Below, in pieces: positions 48,001 through 56,415 of a stretch of DNA of 64,000 bases (its first letter is position 1; the number at the start of each line of letters is the position of its first letter). The notes under the pieces were generated by a model, which was given only the letters and a program-made list of their open reading frames with translations, did no database searches and was not told the DNA's origin. Position numbers and translations under genes: made by a program. The stretch lies in contig LUCM01004089.1 of assembly GCA_008360955.1 (NCBI GenBank), forward strand, positions 4,307 to 68,306, read 5' to 3'. Source of the stretch: Fasciolopsis buskii (lineage: Eukaryota > Platyhelminthes > Trematoda > Plagiorchiida > Fasciolidae).

Positions 48001-51000
48001 GCTGCTCTTAAACGCACTTTATCAGCCAAAATGCCTGTTTCGTCCTTACTAAACACTGACATACGCTTTCTGTTCATAAAATTACCGGATCTATCACTTT
48101 TCGCTCTCGGATACATGTTCATACTTGTGTGATTTGTATTCAGGAGTTACGGCTGAACTCACATGTTGCGGATGCCCTAATATCCATCCAAGTCTTTGAT
48201 GTATACCGATTAGACAGACAATACAGCCCCAGGACAACTGGAGGTGGTATGGTCACACATAAATTCCCCCTTGGCAAGCAAAACTGAACCAATTTACTCA
48301 TATTCATTCTCTGGTATTGATTGTCTGGCTATTCAGTGTCATCCGAAGTTTTGTCGTCCTAGGAGTATAATTATAACGAACCTGTACGTAGCATACAAAC
48401 TGATATTTCATCTTTTTTCGATTCTTATCTGATTTTACTGGTCGCGTTGCTGGATGATAAAATACAGATCGTCGTAGGTGATTTGAATCACTCCTGGACA
48501 CTTCCCCTTGCCGTGTTTGATTAAATGGATCTATCGATTTCTCCAGCCAGAATTAACTCCACCCTAATTAGAATTATTACCGGTCACCCCAAGTTGTTCC
48601 GTCTTAAACTACGTGCTTGAATTTCAATCGGTAATCGTTGTCTGTTACTATTAAAACCCAAGGTCTGTTCCCGGACAGCTTTCCAATCTTTCAAGGAGTC
48701 TGATCAAATCAAAATACGACTGTAATTTTTTTGGGAAAGCATTCTTCTTCAAAGATCTCTTTTTCATGCAAGTTCGTGGTTTTCTTTTGAATTCCTAAAT
48801 AATAGTCAACTTTTTATAGATGCATTTAATTTAAGTTTGATACTTGCTGTCCCCTAGAAACACTTTTTCTCTGTAACGGCCGTATTGCTTCATCCACACT
48901 GAAGGCCTTAAGGAGCCGGAAGGCACAATTCTAAAAATTACGGGATTCCCAGAAAGTCAGATTCCTTTCATCCTTAATACCAAATGAAGTGAAATGAATA
49001 GACTCGTCGTATGCAAGCCAACTTCTGACCATCTGCAACAGCAGACGCTTCTGGCAAGGAATTCGGCTTTTGTATGGAAAGAAAACGAAACCAATAGGCC
49101 GTACTGCAAATGTTGAAAGTATCAATCGAGCATTTACCTACCCACATAATGACTGCAGTTTCTTGGTTCTCGAATGAATGCGCTGATGTAACACCCTTTT
49201 CTAAGGAAGAAGTGTTCAAACTCCTCTCGACCAAAATAACCATAGGTATAGGTCCTGATGGTATGTCTCCACTTCTTCTAAAGTACTGTGCGGCTTCAAT
49301 CACTAATGTATTTCTCTTCTTAATACCTCCTCATGCAAACACTATTCCCGATCGTCACTGTTGTGCCCACTCCCGAATCTAGAAATTCAAGTATTCCTGC
49401 CAAACTTTTTCGTCCCATCGCTCTTACATCATGCGATCTTAAACTAAAGTTCCATCTTGAGTCGTCTAATTTCTGTTAGTGTACCTTCAGTTTGCTTACG
49501 AACCAAACAAATCCACTTTGGATGCTATGGCTTTCCTGGTTGATAAAATCGCCAAATACTTGAATGCGTTCACCAAATCTGTCCGATGAGCTTTCTCAGA
49601 TTTTCCCTCTGCATTTGACTTTGTTCCATGATCTTTACTTCTTCGCAAACTTGAACAGTTCGGCTGTCCGAATCGCCTCTTGGCATGGCTATCAGACTAC
49701 TTTACCAATAGAACTCAATGCACAAGACTGAGAAGAAACAAATCTACCCCGTTGGTACATAATTCTGGGATCTTTCAAAGAGCTGCCCTCTCCTTATTTG
49801 TTTTCAACATATATCAATGATCTTCAAGCCATTTCCCCTGGTTAATTATTCAAATATGTTGATGACGTTGCTCTATGCCAGTCTGTATCTGGACCTGAAT
49901 ATTCCCCGAATTTTTCCAACCACTTTTTCCCCATTCAAATCTTAATTTGTCTAAATGTGTCAAGTGTTTTTCTTCTCAGTAGTATATTTCGCATACGGAT
50001 AGGTGAACAAAATTTCCCCAGAAGCAGATGACCGGTTTCGTGGTTATTGCCGCTCTCCAGGTATGCATATCTGGTATCATTCTGTCCAACCATCCCTATA
50101 CTGGTGCGCTGCTTTCTTAGTTTCTCACCAGAATCTCATTTGAATAGTTAGGAGCGTAGATGGATGGTCAGTCCATTTAAGAATCACATGGTGATTCGTC
50201 GGAGGAGCGCACTAGTATAGGAATGGTTGGACAGAGTGATACCGGGTACGCATACCTGAAGAGCGGCAATAACCGCGAAACCGGTCATCTGCTTCTGGGG
50301 GAATTTTGTTCACCTATCCGTATGCGAAATATACTACTGATTGTCGAGAGTTTGTTTTTATTTTTCTCGGTCTGCTAACCCGGCTGACCCTTCTTTCATC
50401 AATGCAGTACCAATAACTAGGGTGGATTCCGTCAAGTACTCAGGAATCACCGTTGGTAAGAATTTAAGATGGTCCCCTCACATTCCCAATTGTGCAAAAA
50501 ATCTTGGAAACCTATCATTTTGTATAAAATGGCAGCGATATTTTCAGGTCAAGCAAAACACCATCTCCTTATTTGTTTACTAGTGTTTTTTCGCTCTTCT
50601 CTGTTGGAAAAGGGACCGGGAACCCCTGTCAGGCACATTGTTTTGTATGCAAATATCAATGCCACTATTCTCATATGAGGATAGGATTATCTCCATAATC
50701 ATTTCAGTGACGAAGTTAAAAAGGAAAGGTGAAAGGGGGCAACCCTGACAAACACCAGTTGTTATGATAAAGTCCGGTGAATCATTGCCATAAGCGCGAA
50801 CTCGGCTTCGAATGTTCGCATACGGAGATTGGGTGAGTGGAATGAATTTCTCTGGCCCACCCTTGAATGAGAACTAACGCCAGCAAGTTGCACGACTAAC
50901 TGAGTCGAACGCCGCTTTCAAATCAAAAAGACAGAAATGGTGGGTCTACGGAATATGTGCCTATGTCCTAAGAGCTATCGTTAAGTGGGAACTTGGTCAG

Positions 51001-54000
51001 TACAATCCCGACCGGATCGGAAACCGGCTTGATTCTGACGCATACACCTTTCGCGAGTATTATATGACCAGCGGAGGTCAATGCCCGGAAACAGTTTGGA
51101 TGCAGTGCTTTTTTAGCTAATTCCTCTGTGGTTTTCACATGAGGATCTATCACTATTCTTGTAAATCGGCACAATCGCCGACTCACACCAGTCCTTAGGA
51201 ATCTGTTCCTTTGCGCAGATGGATCCCAAGAATTTTCTCTTATCCGATGTTGATACTTCGCCACCATCGTTGAAGAAGGACGGCGACAGTCCATCTGGTC
51301 CAGCTGCCCTATGCCTTTTAAGAAAACCGATCTTCCTGATCTCCACCTTGGATGGAGGGCTGGTATTCACCTGCTTTGGCTCATTTGCAGGCACAAGTGT
51401 CAGGCCCATCAATGGGCTAGCTCATGTTGAGGTAACTCATTGGGATTGATAGACGGCTACTGCCAATGAGTCCAGCCCCTGATCAGAAGGACGATTAAGG
51501 TTCTCAACCAAAGCCTTTGGTTCTAATAAGAATCTGACCGCAAGGCAGCAGGTTATAGCTGAGTGGAAGCCCATCTGCATGGATCAATTATTCTTCCACT
51601 CGTTTTCCGACTGAGCTGCCAACTCAGATCAACACCCTACCGGGAGAACCAGGAGACTATTTCTTCAAACCCTACTCATTGACTTTCCAGGCATGGTTGG
51701 ATTTTCGGCTTGATGTAAGCCATTCCGTATAGCTCGTTGGGTCATGGAGACACGCGAGCCGTCACATCACGTCAAGCTGCAGTCTCTTGTAGACCCAGTA
51801 AGACTACCGGTTCGCAGTTCACGAGATCCCCCTAGCGATAGTTAGAAGCAATAGATGATATAGTTGAGTGCCGCAGTCGGTGACGTCTTTCCGTTCGAAT
51901 CTTTCATCTCCTATATGGTTGTTCAGCGTATTATCTTGAAGTCGGTCTTTTGCCATTTATCGTTCTTTTCTCCCCTTCCGATTAGTCGGTGCTGTGTTAA
52001 CAACCAAAACCAGAGCAAGTTGGCGCAAGATTTATGGCTGTAAAAATCGGAGCTGAAACCGAACTAATCGTCAGTGATTCCAAATCAAACCATTCAGGTA
52101 TCCGCTTTGTTGCTTAGGCGTTTCAATGTGATATCTGAACAGATGAATCAGTGTTGCGTACAAGAAAGAGCAGCTTAAGCACCAAATGGTTTACTGAGTA
52201 GCAGATGAAATCATACACGAATTGATTCTTCATGCCTTATCAACGCCAAGATCACCACTAAGAAACAATGGAATCATAGAAGTGCCGCTTTTTCAGCCTT
52301 GTTAGGTCTTATCCTGAGTGCATATCGATCGTGACCGAAGTGACATGCAAATCCTGGACGAATAACTGAGTTCAGCCGGTGAACTTCAGCGCATGATATA
52401 GCACTCATCTCTTACAATTCGGGTGAGATGAATATGCATTGCCGATGGTTCCTCTCGAATATGAAACGGCTGTACGGTGTTTCCTTGATTTTCCAATGAT
52501 GTGTTAATCGTCCATATCGCACAGTTCCTCAATTTCTGGGACGTCTAATCTCCGACTACTCACGTTGACTAATTGGTTTGGTACTGCGTTTCATCGTACT
52601 TAGGCTGCATACAGAGAATTCATCTATCGTGGGATTCAAATAGTGTTCCAGCGACTTGTGGCCATGGAAAACCAATGACGAATAGGCGTCGTATCATTTT
52701 GCTGAAGCTCGACAAGCAGCTCCATTAGCTTACCCCCTATGACTTTTGTATCACAATCGTTCGTCTCTGACTCGAATCCCAGGTCGGGTGCAATAGGTTT
52801 GCATTGCTGGTGATTCTTGACAGGGCTGGAACAGCTGTGCAATGCTTTCATCGCTCCTTGGTGGTGAATTGGGCTTTCGCACTATACGGTGGATAAATCC
52901 AACTAACTCCCACACTCTGTCAACACCAGGACGTTATCATTTATTTTCGCCCCACACTGGAATACTGCAATCGTGTTTGGGGTGTGGCTTCGGCTGCAGT
53001 TCTTTCGTTATCTGATCCTGTTCAACGCAGGGCTCTCCGGCTGGTCAACAACCTTCGTTGACATCCATTCTGCGGTCACTTGCTGGGCGGTGACTTCATT
53101 ATCCCTTTTCTATCATCACTGCTTAGACTCTTGTTCTTCGGAGCTTATTTCCTCAGTCCCTATGACTTTGACCTTTGCCCGCCAATCGCGTTCTTAGGCT
53201 TCCAGCCATCCTTACCAAGTTTCAATGAAACTCGCACCTCACTCTGTCATCTTTCTTTCCAGTACTGTGAAGCGGTGGAACACCTTTCCCCTATCTGTTT
53301 TGCATGCGCCTGCAATCTCTTTTTCTTTTTGAAAACAGTCAATAAACTGGTTTTTGCATAAATGCTCCACACAGTCTCCTTTTGTAGTGTCATTTGACTA
53401 TGGGGTTTACCCGTTATGCTGTAAATCATTTGTGTAATGAAAATATCTTACCTGGTTACTGGTTGTCTTTCTTACCTTATCGGAGTATTCTATCTTTTCA
53501 GAATGCGCGGTCTCTATCTTTTTAAACGTCCTCGTATTTGTGGCGGGATTTAAATCTGACGTACTGCTTTGTCTATCCTCAGCTATTGACTTCATCGTCG
53601 AGTTCGCTGGTACCGAAAAAAATTAATTCCATCACATGGCAATCACTAGCTTATTACAGGTAGCTCTTTTCACGTGCTTTTAGGGGCTGAACTAATAAGC
53701 CTATTTAGCCGGCTGTCCTCAGGTGGATTAAGCTCCTGTCATCCTACAAAGATTTATGTTTTGAATCCCAGATCCACCGGTCATTTTAGTGGGAGATGGC
53801 AATTCGCTGTCGCCCAGCTCGTTGCCACTCCTGATCTCGGGAGATCTTATGCGGTTTGTACCACCCCAAGCTTTAGGATCACAGCTGTCGGCTTCTCTTT
53901 GTGTAGATGACTGGCTGTCGGGTATACTCCCTCCACGGCTCTCATGTTATGATTATGCCATTAAATACGATGGAATTACCAGCAAAGCTGGTAAGTTTTT

Positions 54001-54435
54001 ACAAATACACGGCCTTTCACAGCTTCACTAATTTATCATGACTAGTGATTGAATTGGTTGCTATTATCATCACTCCGTGTCATGAGGTTGTCTTCGTCAC
54101 TGGCCTGGACGATATCTGGTATCCCTAAGTGTAGCTCACAACTTTCGATAAGTTCCACTGTTCATTTCTATTTTGCTCAAGAGCACATTCTCTGAAAAAA
54201 CTGATTCTCGGAGTTACCCGAGAAACTTTCATTGTCCCAAGATTCAATGCCAGATATAGTTTTTGACTACCGGATTTAATTTTTACCTTGGTCAACAATC
54301 CAAAGCGCTAACCAAACCGGTATATATATATATATATATATCCGGAAAGTGAACCTGTTCAGCTATTTAATTCTTTTGTTTGTGCGTTTGATGCAGGGTT
54401 CGGCGATTGATCGTGAGGCCAACGAGAAGGAAAAG
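27738..54435 (+). CDS. PIP4K2: Phosphatidylinositol 5-phosphate 4-kinase (type II PIP kinase), N-terminal half, 5 exons
   Basis: The exons listed separately join in frame to 215 codons. The enzyme phosphorylates PI5P on the 4-hydroxyl to make PI(4,5)P2 and works as a dimer on internal membranes. The N-terminus reads [19 protein letters not shown], close to the type II isoforms (animal PIP4K2A-C) and unlike PIP5K. Next come [19 protein letters not shown], the nucleotide-loop region [12 protein letters not shown] (residues 117-128), the ATP-binding Lys134 in FVAKTI, the core strand [20 protein letters not shown], and KYDLK joined across intron 4 to [13 protein letters not shown]. The start is supported by an in-frame TAG at 27726 and by family length. 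Introns are 35, 8081, 1331 and 16606 bases. The catalytic MDYSLLVGIHD region and the specificity loop are not in the window, so PIP4K rather than PIP5K rests on N-terminal similarity. Confidence 0.93.
27947..27981 (+). other. PIP4K2 intron 1, 35-base micro-intron
   Basis: GTACAT...ATCTAG, 35 bases, interrupting codon 70 after its second base. Removing it restores the conserved NK-EN junction. Retention would give a stop (TAA at 27966-27968) after YMSAFS. Introns of this length near the 5' end are typical of flatworm genes. Confidence 0.93.
27982..28078 (+). CDS. PIP4K2: PIP4K2 exon 2
   Basis: 97 bases. The first A completes the Lys codon split by intron 1 (AA|A), then 32 codons from [17 protein letters not shown] to NVNKLDYW. 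The LFNK|ENMPS junction matches the vertebrate protein exactly. The acceptor is TCTAG ending at 27981, and the donor GTGAGT is at 28079. It ends in phase 0. Confidence 0.92.
28079..29930. other. PIP4K2 intron 2, first part: nothing recognised
   Basis: About 1.85 kb of intron. Open frames such as 28667-28978 (+) and 29130-29410 (-) have no recognisable domain, and no second copy in the window was noticed. Confidence 0.45.
29940..30255 (+). pseudogene. RTE-type LINE, C-terminal fragment (+ strand)
   Basis: The + strand frame 30065-30247 reads [20 protein letters not shown], then [18 protein letters not shown]. This matches the tail of RTE elements (HRVSNAEVRRRVLG and NLHRLRWLGHVLR) and the corresponding tail of the element at 31.0 kb. 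The preceding stretch (NDEIGSAK, about 30000) fits the conserved region just before. It is isolated and decayed. Confidence 0.65.
30600..30745 (-). pseudogene. RTE-type RT fragment (motif B)
   Basis: Reading down from 30740 on the minus strand gives [12 protein letters not shown], the RTE motif B region ([13 protein letters not shown]). After a gap comes a phrase ([11 protein letters not shown]) that matches [10 protein letters not shown] in the copy at 50.67 kb. It is a short relic of the same family as that element. Confidence 0.5.
30778..30795. repeat. (CAT)6 microsatellite
   Basis: Six perfect CAT units. They create a run of His codons in a chance + strand frame. Confidence 0.9.
31017..31532 (-). 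pseudogene. RTE C-terminal tail
   Basis: The 171-codon frame reads [20 protein letters not shown], then [31 protein letters not shown] and [19 protein letters not shown]. This is the standard segment after the reverse transcriptase in RTE elements. It is out of frame with the RT by one shift near 31540. The final stop near 31017 is close to the element's 3' end. Confidence 0.88.
31865..33196 (-). pseudogene. RTE reverse transcriptase, 443-codon open frame
   Basis: The longest open frame in the window. N-terminal helical region (residues 1-180), then [68 protein letters not shown], motif [16 protein letters not shown] and motif [19 protein letters not shown]. It ends at a stop at 31865-31867. 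The first Asp of motif A and the RQG of motif B are intact. Reading the same frame past the stop gives LDYTDNVVG where YADD is expected, so the second catalytic Asp is Asn. It lies antisense to the host gene. Confidence 0.93.
33197..34210 (-). pseudogene. RTE endonuclease domain, with three in-frame stops
   Basis: It starts near [17 protein letters not shown], the usual first endonuclease strand, followed by [12 protein letters not shown] with the catalytic Glu. Next are [35 protein letters not shown] (the metal-site GDFNA motif read as GNFNA), [18 protein letters not shown], and [10 protein letters not shown] with the conserved SDH. In-frame stops lie at 33754-33752 (TGA), 33235-33233 (TGA) and about 33220 (TAA). 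The frame is otherwise open and runs on into the RT. The nick would be made by an intact version of this domain; the Asp to Asn change in GDFNA is a further defect. Confidence 0.88.
34741..36159. other. PIP4K2 intron 2, last part: nothing recognised
   Basis: Intron sequence up to exon 3. There is a T-rich tract at 35430-35440 and a GGGGGAGGG patch near 35250. The minus-strand frame 35914-36414 is the antisense shadow of exon 3 and its flanks. Confidence 0.5.
36160..36312 (+). CDS. PIP4K2: PIP4K2 exon 3 (nucleotide-binding region)
   Basis: 153 bases, 51 codons, phase 0 at both ends. It starts [18 protein letters not shown] (vertebrate counterpart NSLTRSAPLPNDSQARSG) and continues [17 protein letters not shown] and [22 protein letters not shown] is the nucleotide loop and the Lys of VAKTI (residue 134) is the conserved ATP-binding lysine. 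The acceptor is ACATAAAG ending at 36159, with an in-frame TAA just upstream at 36142. The donor is GTAGGT at 36313. Confidence 0.92.
36313..37643. other. PIP4K2 intron 3
   Basis: 1331 bases with normal GT and AG ends. It holds a (TA)n tract at 37305-37338 and no recognised element. Confidence 0.85.
37305..37338. repeat. (TA)n microsatellite in intron 3
   Basis: TA run with one CA interruption. Confidence 0.95.
37644..37790 (+). CDS. PIP4K2: PIP4K2 exon 4
   Basis: 147 bases, 49 codons, phase 0 at both ends. It encodes [20 protein letters not shown], then [18 protein letters not shown] and [11 protein letters not shown], close to the vertebrate kinase core (YIVECHGITLLPQFLGMYRL). The acceptor is CTTTGCAG ending at 37643 and the donor is GTAAGT at 37791. 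Confidence 0.95.
37791..41460. other. PIP4K2 intron 4, first part: no gene recognised
   Basis: About 3.7 kb of T-rich intron with short chance frames only. It includes the (TA)n tract at 40916-40950. No element with copies elsewhere in the window was recognised here. Confidence 0.5.
40916..40950. repeat. (TA)n microsatellite
   Basis: Uninterrupted TA run of about 17 units. On the minus strand it makes a chance run of Ile-Tyr codons. Confidence 0.97.
41465..41630 (-). mobile_element. SINE-1, best preserved copy, tRNA-derived head
   Basis: On the minus strand, 41623-41548 is a 76-base tRNA-like sequence. Its ends pair over nine bases (GCCGGCGGT with ACCGCCGGC). It carries a box A (TAGTCAAGAGG) and a box B (GAGTTCGAATC) for RNA polymerase III, but the T stem is poorly paired, so it is not a working tRNA. 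The body continues left to TTAATGAAATAA at about 41471. Related copies at 61108-61262 and, decayed, at 1700 and 3188 share head and body, showing a dispersed family. No target-site duplication could be fixed. Confidence 0.78.
42010..42310 (+). pseudogene. RTE-type LINE, C-terminal fragment (+ strand)
   Basis: Translating the + strand with frame changes gives [44 protein letters not shown] and [10 protein letters not shown]. This matches the RTE tail ([17 protein letters not shown] and so on) of the 31 kb element at moderate identity. It is a 3' relic of an older insertion in the opposite orientation. Confidence 0.65.
42311..43640. other. Intron 4, nothing recognised
   Basis: Short + strand frames (42734-43057, 43095-43304) and a C/A-rich run at 42526-42548, with no known domain. 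Confidence 0.45.
43650..43990 (+). repeat. SINE-2, copy 1 (diverged)
   Basis: A tRNA-like head with box-A-like TTGCTCAAGCAG (about 43664) and box-B-like GGGTTTGAATC (about 43710) is followed about 140 bases later by GATTCGCTGTCGCCCGTCTC. The latter matches the body of the copies at 53.8, 55.1 and 61.4 kb. The spacing is longer than in the other copies, so an insertion or a chance join is possible. Confidence 0.5.
44422..44742. mobile_element. Near-perfect inverted repeat: inverted dimer of a SINE-like unit (SINE-3)
   Basis: Arms 44422-44554 and 44610-44742 (133 bases each) are reverse complements with one mismatch, around a 55-base loop. The loop contains GGGTTCGCGTCCC, a tRNA box B-like motif. 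The right arm reads as the body that follows such a head (CTGCTGATGATTCC, then GATGAAACAGCTGTACAG). Diverged single and paired copies of the same body occur at 52.25-52.5 and 52.78-52.87 kb. A 13-base phrase, CAAACTAGTTAGT, is present at about 44308 and 44740 and may mark a target-site duplication of a larger element. Confidence 0.85.
44991..45034. repeat. (TA)n(GA)n compound microsatellite
   Basis: TA run passing directly into a GA run. An A-rich GAAA tract follows at 45067-45100. Confidence 0.97.
45183..45206. repeat. Short inverted repeat
   Basis: CTTCCGGTT and AACCGGAAG, perfect 9-base arms around a 5-base loop. No link to a larger element was seen. Confidence 0.6.
45240..47770. other. 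Intron 4, nothing recognised
   Basis: About 2.5 kb without recognised domains or repeats. The minus-strand frame 45436-45660 (74 codons) is unexplained but lacks motifs. Confidence 0.45.
49977..50339. mobile_element. Foldback/MITE-like element, 363 bases, inside the LINE
   Basis: Ends are inverted repeats starting CAGTAGTATATTTCGCATAC and extending inward, with small gaps, for more than 100 bases (through GGATAGGTGAACAAAATT and CCGGTTTCG). There is no open frame of note, so any transposition would need enzymes from elsewhere. It sits between LINE pieces 1 and 2. A diverged relative of the right arm lies at about 56285-56415. A target-site duplication was not evident. Confidence 0.85.
50660..51750 (-). 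pseudogene. RTE-type element with internal deletion, minus strand
   Basis: The right part (51414-51750) matches the 5' region of the RTE element at about 34265-34600, with the same ACCGCAAGGCAG and TTCCACTCG landmarks. It joins directly to reverse transcriptase sequence without any endonuclease: [19 protein letters not shown] (51330), [15 protein letters not shown] (about 51115), motif [15 protein letters not shown] (about 50905) and motif [17 protein letters not shown] (about 50750). So 1 kb or more is missing between 5' region and RT. Stops and shifts are frequent. It lies between LINE pieces 2 and 3. Confidence 0.78.
51751..52250. other. No feature recognised
   Basis: About 500 bases inside the composite insertion, between the RTE remnant and the SINE-3 dimer. 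No frame or repeat match was seen. Confidence 0.45.
52252..52503. repeat. SINE-3 inverted dimer, old copy
   Basis: The left part, read in reverse, and the right part (52420-52503) both resemble the SINE-3 body (GCATATTCA/TGCATTGC, then GAAACGGCTGTACGGTGTTTCC on the right in two runs). Each has many differences from the 44.4 kb copy. The inverted arrangement is the same as in the young copy. Confidence 0.6.
52755..52880 (+). repeat. SINE-3, single copy
   Basis: Box-B-like motif GACTCGAATCCCAGG at about 52771 is followed by GGTCGGGTGCAATAG and the SINE-3 body (TGCATTGCTGGTGATTC; CAGCTGTGCAATGC). It shows that the unit also exists outside dimers and has a tRNA-like head. Confidence 0.6.
53690..53925 (+). 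repeat. SINE-2, copy 2
   Basis: tRNA-like head with TTTTGAATCCCAG (box B, about 53758), then CCACCGGTCATTTTAGTGGG and TTCGCTGTCGCCCAGCTC, up to GATGACTGGCTGTC at about 53920. This is the best-preserved of four related stretches. Confidence 0.65.
54321..54341. repeat. (TA)n microsatellite upstream of exon 5
   Basis: TA run 56 bases before the exon 5 acceptor, at the start of the branch-point and T-rich region. Confidence 0.95.
54397..54435 (+). CDS. PIP4K2: PIP4K2 exon 5 (39-base microexon)
   Basis: Thirteen codons, [13 protein letters not shown], phase 0 at both ends. They continue KYDLK of exon 4 as in the vertebrate KYDLKGSTVAREASDKEK. The acceptor is GATGCAG ending at 54396, after a T-rich tract, and the donor is GTAAGG at 54436. 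At 16.6 kb from exon 4 it would be missed by ORF-length gene finding. No exon 6 (expected to read like LPTxKDNDF) was found up to 64000. Confidence 0.9.
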
Positions 54436-55019
54436 GTAAGGATATGTGTAACGGAGTTTAAAATACTCCCTTATATGCATACATACATACACACGCACGC
54501 ACAAGAACTCCGGCTTGAATAAGAAGCGGTCTGCCTTGCTAACTGGCATGAACTCCTAGTGCCTTTGCTTTCTGTGTCGTTGCGCGTGGAATGCTAACAC
54601 TGGTTTTTAAAATTGTATGCTGCGTTGTTAGTTATCTGAATTTCGTCCAACCTTCCTTGCATGATTAGTTCACCGTAGTTTCTGTTTTTCATCTGTTTAT
54701 GTTGCTTAAATTTTGTTCTTTTTAAACTGACTGGAGTCAGCATGTAATTATAATCGGCGTGACTCGCTCAAACTTGTAGTTTCGTGAATATTTCAACTTC
54801 AAATCTCAGTCACGGATTTTCTTTTATACACGGAAAATTCTTATCACAATCGGAACAGGTTTTCTGCTTCTCTTCCTATAGCTAGTCAGCATGGTTTGTA
54901 ATTAAAGGTCCGCAGGGAAAAGGTAAATAAAATTGCTGTTTCAATAGAGCTAATTTTCAGTGCTTTCAATCATATTAAAATTACTTAAGATTCGGTATTA
55001 AAAACGTAAATTGGCTGCT
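54436..55019. other. PIP4K2 intron 5, first part: nothing recognised
   Basis: Starts with the donor GTAAGG. It has a CATACATACACACGCACGCA patch at 54479-54500 and no element recognised. Confidence 0.6.
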
Positions 55020-55255
55020 CTAGTAAAATGCGCGAAGGCATTTCGTCAGTTGCAGTCACCACGACAAAGATATACTTAATCCTCATCTTCCAGGATCTAG
55101 CGGTGATCAAGTGGAGGCTCAAATCCTAAATTCTCCGGTCACTTTGATGATACGGGGCGAGTCGCTGTTGTTGGGCTCGTTATCACACTTGACTTATTAG
55201 GGCTCTAAGTGGTTCTTTGATTCCAAATCTTAGGTTCCTAACTGACGTCCCCCTT
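55020..55255 (+). repeat. SINE-2, copy 3
   Basis: Box-B-like GGCTCAAATCC at about 55115, then TCTCCGGTCACTTTGATGAT, GAGTCGCTGTTGTTGGGCTC and a right end near CCAAATCTTAGG. It is aligned with the copies at 53.7 and 61.3 kb but more diverged. Confidence 0.55.
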
Positions 55256-56284
55256 TATTCCCTGTGTAGGATATAGGCCATGCTAGTAGGTCAAGCAGGT
55301 AATCTAAAAAGTTGCGTGATGAAAGAATGTAGTTATGTACATGTCCCCCAGTATTTTAGCAGTTACCTTACTTCTTTCTAGCCTGTAATTCGGTTTCGTA
55401 AACGTCGTGATTGATCGCGGCTACGCGGCACTCTAAAACGAGTTCGATACGGGCCATTATCTGATTTTTACTCCATTGGGGATCGCCGTGGATCGACTGT
55501 AAGTTTAAGCATTCCATACCCCTGATAACATTTATGCACATTTTGAGCTATCCAACTCGGCAACAACCCTAACAAGCTTAGGGACTGAATGTCTGGTTCT
55601 TAGTTCCGTTTGGGTTACCGTGGGTTACGACCGAAGTATCGTGGTGGACGATGTTGGAGAAAGCCGGAAACACCTAGTCACTGTCGCACCATCTTTATTG
55701 CTCTGGCATTGGATACTTTCAGTTGGTGCACGGCACCAAAATATCGCTATGCAGTGCCGAATATCCTTAAGTGTAACACTGGATGACATTCAGTTATGAC
55801 CCGACTTGGGATGCTTGATGTGGGCCTTTTGGGAGTTTGTAACCAAGTGTACTATGATAATACGTAAACAATTATACCAAATACCCACATAGTTTAATAT
55901 GGAATAGTAATACGGATATAGTAAGTGGGGCAATGCCGTAATATTCGTTTATCCTGCACAGGTTATTCAATATCATTATATGAAAATATCATGAAAGCAA
56001 TAAATCTTGTTGAAGTAATGAGTCATGGACAGCCCATGTGTACTCTGTAATCTTCTGTTTCTCCGATCTGCACTTTAGCTTTGACCTGTTTTACTGGCAG
56101 TATATATATATATGATCGTCAGGGGCGCGTATGGAACCTCTAAGTTCAAGAATCATCGGAAGGACCAGGACTGTGATCCGTTGGTAATTCTTTGCTATTT
56201 ATCGTTTGGAGAGCCTCTTCAACGAGGATGTTCTGTACGCACTCCTGTCGATACAGATTAGATTCTGGTGAAAAATCAATTCGG
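55256..56284. other. Intron 5, nothing recognised
   Basis: About 1 kb with a (TA)7 tract at 56101-56113 and no recognised gene or repeat. Confidence 0.45.
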
Positions 56285-56415
56285 ACTATACAGGTACAAG
56301 GATGTTTGGACAGGAGAGTATCGGATATGCACAACTCACGAGCTGCGATAACCACGAAATCGATTTCGTGGTTCTGGAGAAATTTCCCTCCCTCACACAG
56401 ATACTACTCACAAGT
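56285..56415. repeat. Foldback-element relic with a perfect 24-base palindrome
   Basis: Resembles the right arm of the 363-base foldback element (GGTTGGACAGAGTGATACC, then GCGGCAATAACCGCGAAACC) at moderate identity. At 56350-56373 it carries a perfect palindrome, AACCACGAAATC followed by its reverse complement. The left arm was not found. Confidence 0.5.

Larger units (their letters stand above)
47774..53350 (+). mobile_element. + strand LINE (Jockey/CR1-group) split in three by later insertions
   Basis: Pieces 47774/48020-49976, 50340-50590 and 52925-53350 read as one element in order. Endonuclease start: [20 protein letters not shown] (about 48045). Then [20 protein letters not shown] and GGGMVTH (48170-48250), [23 protein letters not shown] (about 49040), [15 protein letters not shown] (49250), and the catalytic YVDDVALC (49856). 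Next [20 protein letters not shown] (piece 2), and finally [13 protein letters not shown] with [12 protein letters not shown] (piece 3). Many stops and shifts occur. The frame 47774-48052 just upstream may be its leader region, but I recognise no domain there. Confidence 0.82.
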
